The notes beneath the pieces were generated by a model, which was given only the letters and a program-made list of their open reading frames with translations, did not search any database and had not been told where the DNA came from. Below are positions 24,813 through 33,727 of a stretch of 64,000 nt of DNA, piece by piece; position 1 is the first letter of the stretch; each line of letters starts with the position of its first letter. A program made the position numbers and the translations under genes. Source of the DNA: Saccharopolyspora galaxeae (GTDB lineage Bacteria; Actinomycetota; Actinomycetes; Mycobacteriales; Pseudonocardiaceae); contig NZ_JADDUE010000005.1 of the NCBI RefSeq assembly GCF_016526145.1, forward strand, positions 62,001 through 126,000, in the 5' to 3' direction.

Positions 24813-26357
24813 ATGTTCTACGACCTCGGCATCCGCGATTTCCTGGACCGCGCGGAGACGGTGTACCCGGACCGGGTCGCGGTGGTCGACGAACCCGACC
24901 AGCCCGCGCACTCGTGGGGATCGCTGACCTACCGCGAACTCGCCCGCCGGGCCAGGGCGCAGGCGGCGAACCTGGACGCGCTGGAGGTCCCCGCCGGTGG
25001 CCGTGTCGCGATCGTCTCGCACAACTCCGCCCGGCTGCTGACGTCGTTCTTCGGGGTCTCCGGCTGGGGCCGGGTGCTGGTGCCGGTGAACTTCCGGCTG
25101 GCCGCCGCCGAGGTGCAGTACATCGTGGAGCACTCCGGAGCGGAAGTGCTGCTGGTCGATCCCGAGCTCAGGCCGCTGCTCGAGGAGGTCACCGCGAAGC
25201 ACGTGTTCGTGCTCGGTGAGGACGACGAGCACGTGTTCGGCGGTGATCGCCGGCCGCTTCCGTGGGCGGGCGACGAGAACGCGACCGCGACGCTGAACTA
25301 CACATCCGGCACCACCGCACGACCCAAGGGCGTGCAGCTGACCCACCGCAACCTTTGGCTCAACGCCACCGTTTTCGGCCTGCACACCACATTGGACGAC
25401 AACGACGTGCTGCTGCACACGCTGCCGATGTTCCACGCCAACGGCTGGGGGATGCCCTACGCCGTCACCGGTCTCGGCGGGCAGCACGTGGTGCTGCGCA
25501 AGGTCGACGGGCACGAGATCCTGCGCCGCATCGAGCAGCACGGCGTGACGATCATGTGCGCGGCTCCCGCCGTCGTTTCCGCGGCGCTCGACGCCGCGCA
25601 GAGCTGGGACGGCGAGGTGCCCGGGCGCGACAGGGTGCGGATCGTGGTCGCCGGTGCGCCGCCGCCGACGCGCACCATCGAGCGGATCCGCGCCGAGCTG
25701 GGCTGGGAGTTCATCCAGATCTACGGGCTCACCGAGACCTCTCCCCTGCTGACGGTCAATCGGATGCGCAGCGAGTGGGCCGAGCTGACGCCGAACGAGC
25801 AGGCCGCGCGGCTCGGCCGCGCAGGGACTCCGGCGCTGGGCGTGCGGGTCGGCATCGACTCCGAAGGCGAGGTGCTGACCCAATCGAACACGAACCTCGA
25901 CGGCTACTGGGAGAACCCGGAGGAAACCGCCAGGGTGCAGGCCGGGGGCTGGTTCCACACCGGCGACGGCGGGACGTTCACCGAGGGCTACCTCACCATT
26001 TCCGACCGGAAGAAGGACGTGATCATCTCCGGTGGCGAGAACGTGTCGTCCATCGAGGTCGAGGACGCGCTGAACTCGCATCCGGGCGTCCGCGAAGCGG
26101 CGGTGATCGGGATCCCGGACGAGAAGTGGGGCGAGCTGGTCACCGCGCTGGTGGTGCGCTCCGCGGACGCAGCGGACACGGCGGACGCGGCCACGGCCGA
26201 GGAGCTCATCGCGCACTGCCGAAAGCACCTCGCCGGGTACAAGTGCCCGAAGCGGGTCGACTTCCTCGGCGAGCTGCCGCGCACGGCGACCGGCAAGGTG
26301 CAGAAGTTCAAGCTGCGCGAACCGTTCTGGCGCGACGCGGACCGGCAGATCAACTGA
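24813..26357 (+). CDS. AMP-forming acyl-CoA ligase, possible butyrobetaine/carnitine-CoA ligase
   Basis: A 514-residue ANL ligase. Motifs are LNYTSGTTARPKGVQLTHRN (A3), FIQIYGLTETSPL (A5), GWFHTGDGGTFTEGYL (A7), SDRKKDVIISGGENV (A8) and PRTATGKVQKFKL with the catalytic lysine (A10). It activates a carboxylic acid to its CoA thioester in the cytoplasm. The ATG at 24813 has GAAGGGG seven bases upstream. It converges on caiD, 66 bp away, and follows a GAF-LuxR regulator. Given the CaiD and CaiT-like neighbours, gamma-butyrobetaine, carnitine or crotonobetaine is a reasonable substrate. DmdB-type or short-chain fatty acid ligases are the alternatives. Confidence 0.87.
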   Translation: MFYDLGIRDFLDRAETVYPDRVAVVDEPDQPAHSWGSLTYRELARRARAQAANLDALEVPAGGRVAIVSHNSARLLTSFFGVSGWGRVLVPVNFRLAAAEVQYIVEHSGAEVLLVDPELRPLLEEVTAKHVFVLGEDDEHVFGGDRRPLPWAGDENATATLNYTSGTTARPKGVQLTHRNLWLNATVFGLHTTLDDNDVLLHTLPMFHANGWGMPYAVTGLGGQHVVLRKVDGHEILRRIEQHGVTIMCAAPAVVSAALDAAQSWDGEVPGRDRVRIVVAGAPPPTRTIERIRAELGWEFIQIYGLTETSPLLTVNRMRSEWAELTPNEQAARLGRAGTPALGVRVGIDSEGEVLTQSNTNLDGYWENPEETARVQAGGWFHTGDGGTFTEGYLTISDRKKDVIISGGENVSSIEVEDALNSHPGVREAAVIGIPDEKWGELVTALVVRSADAADTADAATAEELIAHCRKHLAGYKCPKRVDFLGELPRTATGKVQKFKLREPFWRDADRQIN

Positions 26358-26423
26358 TCCGGCCCGGGCGGCCGGGCGCGGGAGAGCGGTGCCCGGCACG
26401 CCCGGTCGCTCGGCGGGAACCGG

Positions 26424-27218
26424 TCAGCTGCCGGACCAGCGCGGTCGCCGCTTCTCGGCGAACGCCCGCAGGCCCTCCGCTGCGTCCTGCGAGGACAGCA
26501 TCCGCTGGTAGCCCGGCAGTCCGCGCATCCGGGCGAAACCGGCCTCGACCCCGCAGTCCTCGGTGGCCGCGGTGATCTCCGCAACGGCGGCCACCGCCAG
26601 CGGAGCCGACGCCGCGACCCGCTCGCCCCACGCGCGCGCCTCGTCGAGCAGCTCGGAAGCCGGGACCGCGCGGTTCACCAGGCCCCAGTGCTCGGCTTCC
26701 CGGGCGCCCATCCGCCGCCCGGTCAGCAACATGTCCATGGCCACCGGCCGCGGCAGCCGCCGGGGCAGCCGCAACACCCCGCCGGAATCCGGCACGATTC
26801 CCAAGCCCGTCTCCGGCAGCGCGAATTCCGCGTGCTCCGCGGCGACGATCAGGTCGGCCGCCAGCGCCAGTTCGAAACCGCCGCCCACCGCGAGGCCGTT
26901 CACCGCCGCGATCACCGGTTTGCCGACGTCGAAGAACTCGGTGAGCCCGGCGAATCCGCCCGGCCCGTGATCCGCGTCCACCGCTTCCCCGCCCGCGGCG
27001 GCCTTCAGGTCCCAGCCGGCCGAGAAGAACCGGTCCCCGCCGCCAGTGATCACCGCGGCGCGCAGCTCGTCGTCGCGCCGAAGCCGGTCGAACGCGGCGT
27101 GCAGCTCGCGGCTGGTGGTCACGTCGATCGCGTTGGCCTTGGGCCGGTCCAAGGTCACCACCAGCACGGGGCCGGTCACGGCCACCCGGACCGGCGGTTC
27201 GTCGGTCTTTCCGCTCAT
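26424..27218 (-). CDS. caiD: Carnitinyl-CoA dehydratase (crotonobetainyl-CoA hydratase)
   Basis: A 264-residue crotonase-fold enzyme. From memory it tracks E. coli CaiD closely along its whole length: [52 protein letters not shown], then [20 protein letters not shown] and [16 protein letters not shown], ending [13 protein letters not shown]. The catalytic acids lie in LPET and PDSGG, and the oxyanion-hole backbone in FSAGWDLK and GGGFE. The reaction is reversible hydration of crotonobetainyl-CoA to L-carnitinyl-CoA. It overlaps the upstream synthetase gene by four bases (ATGA). This gene is the firmest pointer to carnitine metabolism here. Confidence 0.85.
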   Translation of the reverse strand: MSGKTDEPPVRVAVTGPVLVVTLDRPKANAIDVTTSRELHAAFDRLRRDDELRAAVITGGGDRFFSAGWDLKAAAGGEAVDADHGPGGFAGLTEFFDVGKPVIAAVNGLAVGGGFELALAADLIVAAEHAEFALPETGLGIVPDSGGVLRLPRRLPRPVAMDMLLTGRRMGAREAEHWGLVNRAVPASELLDEARAWGERVAASAPLAVAAVAEITAATEDCGVEAGFARMRGLPGYQRMLSSQDAAEGLRAFAEKRRPRWSGS

Positions 27219-29296
27219 CGCGCACCTTCCGTCGCGGTTCCGCCCAGCCTGACCAGCGCGTCCGCCGCCACCGCGCCACGGCCTGCGGGCAGCACCAGCA
27301 GGGGGTTGACGTCCATTTCCAGCAGCCGGTCGGCCTGCTCAGCGGCGAACCGGGCGATCGCGGCGACGGCCGAGACGACCGCGGGCACGTCGGCCGCCGG
27401 TGCGCCCCGGAATCCCGCCAGCAGCGGCCACACCCGCAGCGACCGCAGCGCGGTCTCGATGCGCTGCTCGGTCACCGGCGTCAGCAGCGTGACCGAGTCG
27501 CGCAGCACCTCCACCAGCACGCCACCGGTGCCGATGGTCAGCACCTGGCCGAACCAGCGGTCCTGGTGCACTCCGACGATCAGTTCCGCCACCGCATCCG
27601 GCACCACGCGCTCGATCAGGAACGTCCCGGACAGCTGCGCCATTTCGCGCACCGCCCCGACGACCTGCTCGCGCTCGCGCAACCCGAGCCGGACGCCGCC
27701 GGCTTCGCTCTTGTGCGCCAGGGTCGGCGAAAGCGCCTTCGCGACCACCGGAAATCCGAGTTCCGCGGCGGCATCCCCGGCTGCTTCCGAGGAGTCGACG
27801 ACCCGGCCCGCCGGGATGGAGAGGCCGTGCTCCGCGAGCGCTCGCTTGCCCGAACGCTCGTCCAGCTGTCGCTGCGGTTCGTCCGGCGGAGGATTACCGG
27901 GCTGCAATGGCGCGACATCACCTGTCGACTCGTGCGCCTTCCGCAGTGCCCCGGCCGCGGTGATCGCCGTGACAGCGGCGCGCAGGCCCTGCATCGGTGC
28001 GATGCCCTCGGTGAGCAACCGCTGGCCCAATGGCTCCGGAATCCCTTCCGGTAATGAGCTGACCACGCAGGTGACGGCGGGAACCGCGCGGTGCGCCGCG
28101 ATCAGAGCGTCCACAGTGGTCTCCCACTGCTCCGGTTCGCACCGGTCCTGCCGCGGAATGTCCAGCAACAGCAGGTGCGCGTCGTATCCGCCGCCGAGGA
28201 ATGCGGTGAAGCACTCGGTCTGCTCCTCGGACCGGCCCCAGATGTAGGCGTTGTAGTCGAGCGGGTTGCGCACCGACACCCGGGAACCGAGCACTTCGCG
28301 CAGCCGCTGCGCCGATTCCTCCGGCAGCGGCGGCATTTCCGCACCGCCCGACTCGGCCAGGTCCGCCGCCAACGCGGCCTCGCCGCCGGAACAGCTCGCC
28401 GAAGCGATCCGCACACCCGGCAACGTGCCGTGCACGTGCAGGAATTTCAGGGTTTCCACGAGTTCGCCCGGATCGCGCACGCGTGCCATCCCGTAGCGCT
28501 CGAAGAAGGCGTCGCAGAGCACGTCCGGCCCGGCCAGCGAACCGGTGTGGCTCAGCGCCGCGGCCGCACCGAGCTCGGAACCGCCTGTTTTGAGCACCAC
28601 GATCGGAATTCCGCGCCGCGCGGCCGCGCACGCGGCCCGGGAGAGCCCGGCAGCGTCCGAGATGTCCTCCAGGTGCAGCCCTATCGCGGTGATCCGCGGA
28701 TCGTCCAATGCGGACTCGATCAGCTCGGCCACACCGATCACCGCGCTGTTGCCCACGGTGATCAGTTGCGCGATCGGCAGCGAGCGCCGGTGCATGGAGA
28801 TGTTCTGCGCGATGTTGCCGCTCTGGGTGATCAGCGCGACGCCGTCCTGCACCTGGGCTCCACCGTGCTGGTCCGGCCACATCGCCACGCCGTCCAAGTA
28901 GTTCAGCACGCCGATGCAGTTCGGTCCGATTACCGGCATTTCCCCTGCTGCGGCGACGAATTCGCGCTGCAGCCGGGCACCGTCCGCGTCGTGTTCCCCG
29001 AACCCGGCGGCATGGCACACGGCACCACCCGCTCCCAGCTCGGCGAGTTCACCGAGCAGCGACACCGTGATTTCCGGCCGCACGGCGAGGAAAGCCGCAT
29101 CCGGCGCCGCGGGCAACGCTGCGATGTCCGGGTAGGACGGTATGCCTTCGATGCTGGTTCTCGTCGGGTGCACCGGCCAGATCCGCCCGGTGTAACCGAC
29201 CCGGCGGCACTGCCGGACGCACTCGGCGGCCGCTTGCCCACCGAAGACCGCAAGGTGCCGCGGCGCCAGCAGCCGCCGCAGGTCCCGCCGCCCCAT
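27215..29296 (-). CDS. NDP-forming acyl-CoA synthetase (ACD family)
   Basis: A 693-residue fused protein. It has an N-terminal CoA-binding Rossmann domain ([15 protein letters not shown] and GRIWPVHP), succinyl-CoA-synthetase-like middle domains with [17 protein letters not shown] and the phosphohistidine-type [10 protein letters not shown], and a C-terminal ATP-grasp domain ([20 protein letters not shown]). It makes or uses acyl-CoA with ADP/ATP exchange, unlike AMP-forming ligases. The start is ATG 29296, overlapping the dehydrogenase stop (TGATG); a much longer open frame upstream is not coding. Within a carnitine-type operon it may take the place of the CaiB CoA-transferase, activating or recycling the trimethylammonium acid. 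Substrate is inferred. Confidence 0.88.
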   Translation of the reverse strand: MGRRDLRRLLAPRHLAVFGGQAAAECVRQCRRVGYTGRIWPVHPTRTSIEGIPSYPDIAALPAAPDAAFLAVRPEITVSLLGELAELGAGGAVCHAAGFGEHDADGARLQREFVAAAGEMPVIGPNCIGVLNYLDGVAMWPDQHGGAQVQDGVALITQSGNIAQNISMHRRSLPIAQLITVGNSAVIGVAELIESALDDPRITAIGLHLEDISDAAGLSRAACAAARRGIPIVVLKTGGSELGAAAALSHTGSLAGPDVLCDAFFERYGMARVRDPGELVETLKFLHVHGTLPGVRIASASCSGGEAALAADLAESGGAEMPPLPEESAQRLREVLGSRVSVRNPLDYNAYIWGRSEEQTECFTAFLGGGYDAHLLLLDIPRQDRCEPEQWETTVDALIAAHRAVPAVTCVVSSLPEGIPEPLGQRLLTEGIAPMQGLRAAVTAITAAGALRKAHESTGDVAPLQPGNPPPDEPQRQLDERSGKRALAEHGLSIPAGRVVDSSEAAGDAAAELGFPVVAKALSPTLAHKSEAGGVRLGLREREQVVGAVREMAQLSGTFLIERVVPDAVAELIVGVHQDRWFGQVLTIGTGGVLVEVLRDSVTLLTPVTEQRIETALRSLRVWPLLAGFRGAPAADVPAVVSAVAAIARFAAEQADRLLEMDVNPLLVLPAGRGAVAADALVRLGGTATEGAR

Positions 29297-30447
29297 CACG
29301 ACCCCAGCGGGCGCAGCATGGAACGCGAAATGATGTGCCGCTGGATCTCGCTGGTGCCGTCCCAGATCCGCTCCACCCGGGCGTCCCGCCAGAAGCGCTC
29401 GATGGGCAGCTCGTCCATCAGCCCCATGCCGCCGAAGATCTGCACCGCCCGATCGGTGATCCGGGCCAGCGCCTCGCTCGCGTACAGCTTCGCCATCGCG
29501 GCATCGCGGTCGCTCATCCCGCCGTTGTCGAGGTTCGCCGCGGCGCGCAGCGTCAACAGCTCGGCCGCGTCCAGCTCGGTCGCCATGTCGGCGAGCTGGA
29601 AGCCCACCCCCTGCTTGCGTCCGATCGGCTCGCCGAACTGGTTGCGCTGCGCCGCCCACTCGGTGGCCAGCTCCAGCACCCGCCTGCCGCGTCCGACGCT
29701 CGTCGCCGCGACGCTCAGCCTGCTGGCGCCGAGCCACTCGTTCATCAGCTCGAAGCCACGCCCCTCGGCGCCGAGCCGCTGCGCCACCGGTACCCGGCAG
29801 TCCACGAAGGACAGTTCGCACTGGTGGTACCCGCGGTGCGACACGCACGAAGACCCGCGCCGCACTTCGACTCCAGGCGCGTCCAGATCTACCAGGAAAG
29901 CGGTGATCAGGTTGCGGCCGGGACGCTCGACTCCGGTTGCGGCGAACAGGATCACGAAATCCGCGGCGTCGGCGTGGCTGATGAAGTGCTTGGTGCCGTC
30001 GATGACGTAGTCGTCCCCGTCGCGCACCGCCTTGGTGGACATGGACCGCACGTCGGAACCGGCGCCGGGCTCGGTCATCGCCAGGCAGTCGTGGCGCTGC
30101 CCACGGATCGCGGGCAGCAGGTAGCGCTCGCGCTGCTCGCCTTCGCAAGCCTCCAAGATGTTGCTCGGGCGGGCGACCAGCGACTGCAACGCGTAGCTGG
30201 TCTTGCCGAGCTCGCGCTCGACCAGCGTCATGCTCACCGCGTCCAAGCCTGCGCCGCCCAGCTCCTCCGGCATGTTCGCGGCGTACAGACCGGCCTGCAA
30301 GGCTCGGTCGCGGATCCGCTCGGCCACCCCGTCCGGCACTCGGTCCAGGCGCTCCACCTGCTCCTCGTAGGGCTCCAACTCCGCGGCGGTGAACGAACGC
30401 ACCGTGTCCACGATCATTCGTTGCTCGTCGGTGAGGCCGAAGTCCAC
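29296..30447 (-). CDS. Acyl-CoA dehydrogenase (CaiA-like)
   Basis: A 383-residue FAD flavoenzyme with the usual three domains: an N-terminal helical domain (MDFGLTDEQRMIVDTVRSF), the FAD-contact segment MTEPGAGSDVRS, and the C-terminal helical domain with FGEPIGRKQGVGFQLADMA and FGGMGLMDELPIERFWRDAR. At the position where MCAD has its catalytic glutamate (YEGT) this protein has WDGTSEI, an aspartate. In context it would oxidise gamma-butyrobetainyl-CoA to crotonobetainyl-CoA, or work in reverse as CaiA does. It is the second gene of the leftward operon, 32 bp after the thioesterase. Confidence 0.88.
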   Translation of the reverse strand: MDFGLTDEQRMIVDTVRSFTAAELEPYEEQVERLDRVPDGVAERIRDRALQAGLYAANMPEELGGAGLDAVSMTLVERELGKTSYALQSLVARPSNILEACEGEQRERYLLPAIRGQRHDCLAMTEPGAGSDVRSMSTKAVRDGDDYVIDGTKHFISHADAADFVILFAATGVERPGRNLITAFLVDLDAPGVEVRRGSSCVSHRGYHQCELSFVDCRVPVAQRLGAEGRGFELMNEWLGASRLSVAATSVGRGRRVLELATEWAAQRNQFGEPIGRKQGVGFQLADMATELDAAELLTLRAAANLDNGGMSDRDAAMAKLYASEALARITDRAVQIFGGMGLMDELPIERFWRDARVERIWDGTSEIQRHIISRSMLRPLGS

Positions 30448-30479
30448 GGCTACTCCTTAATCGTCCAGGGGATGCCGGA

Positions 30480-31046
30480 TCAGTCCGGGGATTGCGGGTT
30501 CTTCCGGGGAATCCCGATCGGCCTTCCGGCGAGTTCGGGAACGGCGAGCGCCTGGTGCGCGCGGTGCACCGCGGCGAGGTGCTGCTGCAGGAACTCCGGC
30601 ATGGCCCGGGATCGCCCGAGCGTCGCGTCCACATGCACCAGCAGCTGCTCCGCGGTCGCCAGCAGGGCGCCGTCGCCGCCGTGGCGCATCTCGTGGAACA
30701 GGTGCACGCGCTTGGCGTCGTGGTCGAGCAGCTGCACCGACAGCGCCAGCGGCTCGCCCTCGGCGACCTCTCGCAGGTTGTGCAGGTGGGATTGCACCGT
30801 GTACAGCGAGCGGCCCTGCTCCCGGTACTGCTCGTCGATGCCGATGTAGCGGAAGAAGGCATCCGAGTGATCACCGAACACGAGCAGGTAGCAGGACTCG
30901 CTCATGTGGCCGTTGTAGTCGACCCACCGCGGGCTGACCGGGGTCTCGTGCAGCCGCAGCGGAGCGGGGATCTCCGCATCGTCGTCCCACGGGCGGTGTC
31001 CCGTGCCTTCGTACGGGGTCACCACCCGTTGTCGGTGTTCGGTCAT
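30480..31046 (-). CDS. Hotdog-fold thioesterase, betainyl-CoA thioesterase-like
   Basis: A 188-residue hotdog-fold protein. WVDYNGHMSESCYLLVFGD (about residues 41-59) carries the family aspartate and asparagine. GRSLYTVQSHLHNLREV and KRVHLFHEMRH follow, then TAEQLLVHVD. This pattern closely matches the thioesterase domain fused to some carnitine dehydrogenases and the free CdhB-type betainyl-CoA thioesterase. It would release CoA from betainyl-CoA or a related thioester. It is the first gene of the leftward caiD operon and is divergent from the CaiT-like transporter. No CdhA or CdhC partner is present in the window. Confidence 0.78.
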   Translation of the reverse strand: MTEHRQRVVTPYEGTGHRPWDDDAEIPAPLRLHETPVSPRWVDYNGHMSESCYLLVFGDHSDAFFRYIGIDEQYREQGRSLYTVQSHLHNLREVAEGEPLALSVQLLDHDAKRVHLFHEMRHGGDGALLATAEQLLVHVDATLGRSRAMPEFLQQHLAAVHRAHQALAVPELAGRPIGIPRKNPQSPD

Positions 31047-31113
31047 GCTCGCTCCGCATCGCGCGCCACTCGCGGTCGCTTCGGTTCCGGATCAGCCTTC
31101 AAGCTAGCGAAGC

Positions 31114-31130
31114 ATTGCGATAATCGCAAT
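31114..31130. promoter_or_regulatory. Palindromic operator near the thioesterase operon start
   Basis: ATTGCGAT-A-ATCGCAAT is a perfect 17-bp palindrome, 68 bp upstream of the thioesterase start in the 314-bp divergent gap. A 12-bp inverted pair, CCGTTGCGATCC (31141-31152) and GGATCGCAACGG (31272-31283), repeats the same half-site. A repressor or activator of the carnitine-type genes probably binds here. No gene lies in this gap. Confidence 0.6.
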
Positions 31131-31264
31131 AGCTGGTCGTCCGTTGCGATCCACCGACCGCTCGATCGCGCCCACCCGGACGCGATGTTCGAACTTTTCC
31201 GCACCGTTACTTGACCGCGTTGCACACTTCGGCGAAGGTGTCCACTCGTCCGAATGACTGACGT

Positions 31265-31288
31265 ATCAACCGGATCGCAACGGTTGAT
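31265..31288. promoter_or_regulatory. Second dyad, upstream of the BCCT transporter
   Basis: ATCAACCG and CGGTTGAT form perfect 8-bp arms around GATCGCAA, and the centre carries the same TCGCAA half-site as the 31114 palindrome. It lies about 73 bp before the transporter start. Confidence 0.5.
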
Positions 31289-31360
31289 CATGGTGCGTGC
31301 GCGCCGGACGACCGTCCGGGGCGCGGACCGGCGAAGGGTGGAGGTGCTTCCGTCATCGAC

Positions 31361-33004
31361 GTGCCGAACACGAAAGTGCGGCTGGATAAACGGGTTTTCG
31401 GGTTCTCCCTGCTGCTGACCGCGGCGATCGTGGTTCCGGTCGCGGTCGCCCCGGAACGCGGCAAAGCGGCCCTGGACGGGGTGCTGGGCCTGCTCACCGG
31501 GCAGTTCGGTTGGTTGTACCTGTGGTTTGCCGCGGCGGTCGCCGCGATGCTGATCTGGCTGGCGGCCGGCCGCTACGGCCGGGTCACCTTCGGCGACCCC
31601 GGCGACAGGCCGGAGTTCTCCACGCTGAGCTGGATCTCGATGATCTTCACCGCGGGCATCGGCGGCGGGATCATGTACTGGGGCGTGATCGAGTGGGCGT
31701 ACTACTACAACGAGCCGCCGATGGGCATGGCCCCGCGCAGCACCGAAGCCGCCGAGTGGTCGGCCGCTTACCCGATGTTCCACTGGGGCATCACCGCGTG
31801 GGCGCTGTTCTGCCTCCCGGCGCTGGCCCTCGCTTACGCCTACCACGTGCGCAAGCAGCGCACGTTGCGGTTGTCCGACGCGTGCCGCGGGGTGATCGGC
31901 GACCGGGCCGACGGCTGGCTCGGCGGGCTCATCGACGTGCTGTTCATCTTCGGGCTGGTCGGCGCGGCCGGAACCTCGCTCGGGCTCGAAGTCCCGATCG
32001 TCTCCGACGCGATCAGCTCGATCACGCCGCTGCGGCCGGGGCCGCTGCTCGACGTCGGGGTGATCGCGCTGTGGACCGCCATGTTCGGGGCGAGCGTTTT
32101 CCTCGGGCTGCGCAAGGGGCTCAAGCGGCTGGCCGACTTCAACGTGTGGCTCGCGGGCGCGCTCGGCGCGTTCATCCTGATCGCCGGACCGACCGTGTTC
32201 CTGATCGACACGTTCACCAACAGCATCGGGCTGATGGTGCAGAACGTGCTGCGGATGAGCTTCTACACCGACCCGGTCGGCGGGTCCGGGTTCGAGGAGC
32301 AGTGGACGATCTTCTACTGGGGCTGGTGGATCTCCTACGCCCCGTTCGTCGGGCTGTTCACCGCGAAGATCTCCAAGGGCCGCACCGTCCGCGGGATGAT
32401 CGGTGCCATGTGCCTGGCAGGCAGCGCGGGCTGCTGGCTCGCGTTCGCGCTGCTGGGCAACACCGGGCTGTACTATCAGATCAAGAACCTGGTGCCGGTC
32501 GCCGACCTGGTCGCGCAACAGGGCGACACCGCCGGGATCATGGCCACCCTCCGGCAGTTGCCGCTCGGCGACCTCGTGCTCGGGGTGTTCGTGCTGCTGC
32601 TGGTGGTCTTCCTGGCCACGACGCTGGACTCCGCGGCTTACACGATGGCCACGGTCGCCTCAAAGGAACTGCCCAGGGACGCGGATCCGGCGCGCTGGCA
32701 CCGGGTTTTCTGGGCTGTGGTGCTGGCGGTGGTCTCGATCGTGCTGATGTACGCGGGCGGGCTGGACACGTTGCAGACGCTGTCGGTCATCACCGCGTTC
32801 CCGCTGATCTTCGTGCTGGGCACGGTGATGCTGTCGTTCTACCGATGGCTCAGCACCGATCAGCAGGTGCGCGAACAGCTCAGCCGCACGACCTCGACCG
32901 CGGACGATTCCGCGCCCTCGAACGGGGATTCGCCGGAAGTCCCGGCGTCCGCCGCACCCGTCGCGGCGCAGTCGGAAAGCGGTGCACCGCAGGCAGGAAC
33001 CTGA
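31361..33004 (+). CDS. BCCT-family transporter, CaiT-like (carnitine/betaine)
   Basis: A 547-residue protein with twelve hydrophobic spans. Family landmarks include GGIMYWGVIEWAYYYNEPP near residues 105-123, FHWGITAWALF, a GTSLGLEVPIV segment, and the Trp box FYWGWWISYAPFVGLF near 318-333 followed by KISKGRT. The MYWGxIExxYY and FHWG blocks resemble the CaiT carnitine/butyrobetaine antiporter more than the sodium-driven BetP, though ion coupling cannot be judged by eye. The GTG start at 31361 has only a distant ribosome site. The C-terminal 45 residues are a low-complexity cytoplasmic tail. It feeds the divergent caiD-type operon. Confidence 0.9.
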   Translation: MPNTKVRLDKRVFGFSLLLTAAIVVPVAVAPERGKAALDGVLGLLTGQFGWLYLWFAAAVAAMLIWLAAGRYGRVTFGDPGDRPEFSTLSWISMIFTAGIGGGIMYWGVIEWAYYYNEPPMGMAPRSTEAAEWSAAYPMFHWGITAWALFCLPALALAYAYHVRKQRTLRLSDACRGVIGDRADGWLGGLIDVLFIFGLVGAAGTSLGLEVPIVSDAISSITPLRPGPLLDVGVIALWTAMFGASVFLGLRKGLKRLADFNVWLAGALGAFILIAGPTVFLIDTFTNSIGLMVQNVLRMSFYTDPVGGSGFEEQWTIFYWGWWISYAPFVGLFTAKISKGRTVRGMIGAMCLAGSAGCWLAFALLGNTGLYYQIKNLVPVADLVAQQGDTAGIMATLRQLPLGDLVLGVFVLLLVVFLATTLDSAAYTMATVASKELPRDADPARWHRVFWAVVLAVVSIVLMYAGGLDTLQTLSVITAFPLIFVLGTVMLSFYRWLSTDQQVREQLSRTTSTADDSAPSNGDSPEVPASAAPVAAQSESGAPQAGT

Positions 33005-33024
33005 CCTCGCGGGGTTTTCCGCGG

Positions 33025-33069
33025 GCGGCCGGCGTCCATTCCGGACTCAACTCCGAATGCGCCGGCCGC
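33025..33069. terminator. Hairpin after the BCCT transporter gene
   Basis: GCGGCCGGCG (33025-33034) pairs with CGCCGGCCGC (33060-33069). The inner ATTCCGGA/TCCGAAT pair extends the stem, giving a long hairpin 20 bp after the stop. A second GC-rich inverted repeat (GCGGCCGATCAG with CTGATCGGGCCGC) follows at 33095-33129. No T tract is present. Confidence 0.6.
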
Positions 33070-33102
33070 CGGCTCACCCTTAGCTCGCCAGGGCGCGGCC
33101 GA

Positions 33103-33210
33103 TCAGGACGTGGCAGCTGATCGGGCCGCGTCGAGTCTGCGCTTGATCTCGGCGAAGTGCTTGCCCATCGCCGACGAAAGCCGCACCACCCGAGGCATCG
33201 CCGGGACCAT
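33103..33210 (-). CDS. Possible 35-residue small protein downstream of whiB-like gene
   Basis: A short frame reads VRLSSAMGKHFAEIKRRLDA and ends in ARSAATS. It would be a basic amphipathic helix. There is no ribosome site at the ATG and the frame overlaps an inverted repeat, so support is weak. It would be co-transcribed with the WhiB-like gene, 54 bp upstream. Confidence 0.22.
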   Translation of the reverse strand: MVPAMPRVVRLSSAMGKHFAEIKRRLDAARSAATS

Positions 33211-33264
33211 CCCGGAAACCGGCGCGGCAGCCCGGTTTCCGGGGCCGGAGCGGTTCCGGCCGAA

Positions 33265-33552
33265 TCAGCTCGCTTCGGCGAACCCGCCCGGCTCGCCCGC
33301 GGCCTCCGGACGCGACCCGGCGGGCAGCCGCCGCCGCTCCTGAGCGGTGGTGCCGCCGAAGACACCGAAGTCGAGGCCGTTCTCCACGGCGTGGTTCAAG
33401 CATTCGGCGCGCACCGGGCAGCGAGCGCACACCGACTTGGCGCGGCGCACCTGCTCGGCACCGGGCCCCATTTCGGAGATCGGGAAGAACAGTTCCGGAT
33501 CCTCGTCCAGGCAAGCGGCCCGGTCCCGCCAATCCATCTGCGCCATCGTCAT
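33265..33552 (-). CDS. WhiB-like iron-sulfur regulator
   Basis: A 95-residue WhiB-family protein. Four cysteines for the [4Fe-4S] cluster are visible: one in DRAACLDED and three in VCARCPVRAECL. The GVFGGTTAQERR turn and basic tail, which bind sigma factor and DNA, complete the domain. Sequence order resembles the WhiB1/WblE type (MDWRDRAACLDEDPELFFP). The ATG at 33552 has a perfect AAGGAGG seven bases upstream; the longer open frame is not coding. It stands alone, with gene-poor sequence on both sides. Family members act with the principal sigma factor in redox, nitric oxide or developmental control. Confidence 0.93.
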   Translation of the reverse strand: MTMAQMDWRDRAACLDEDPELFFPISEMGPGAEQVRRAKSVCARCPVRAECLNHAVENGLDFGVFGGTTAQERRRLPAGSRPEAAGEPGGFAEAS

Positions 33553-33727
33553 CGCACCTCCTTCCAGAGCTGGCTCGCGCATTCGGCGCCCCGCGGTGAA
33601 CCCGATCGGCGGGTCGGCGGAACGCGGAGCGCGTGGAATCCGCAGTGCCAACGCGTCGCGGCCCGATCGATGTTCCTGATTGGATCGTGGTTCCCGTCAT
33701 AACCGCGCGTGACGCGCACAATCGCGA

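Noticed and set aside
29297-30874. Open frame joining the NDP-forming synthetase to a further 500 codons upstream
   Set aside because: The upstream part is low-complexity Arg/Ala-rich sequence in the shadow of the acyl-CoA dehydrogenase and thioesterase. The ATG at 29296 with a TGATG overlap marks the real start.
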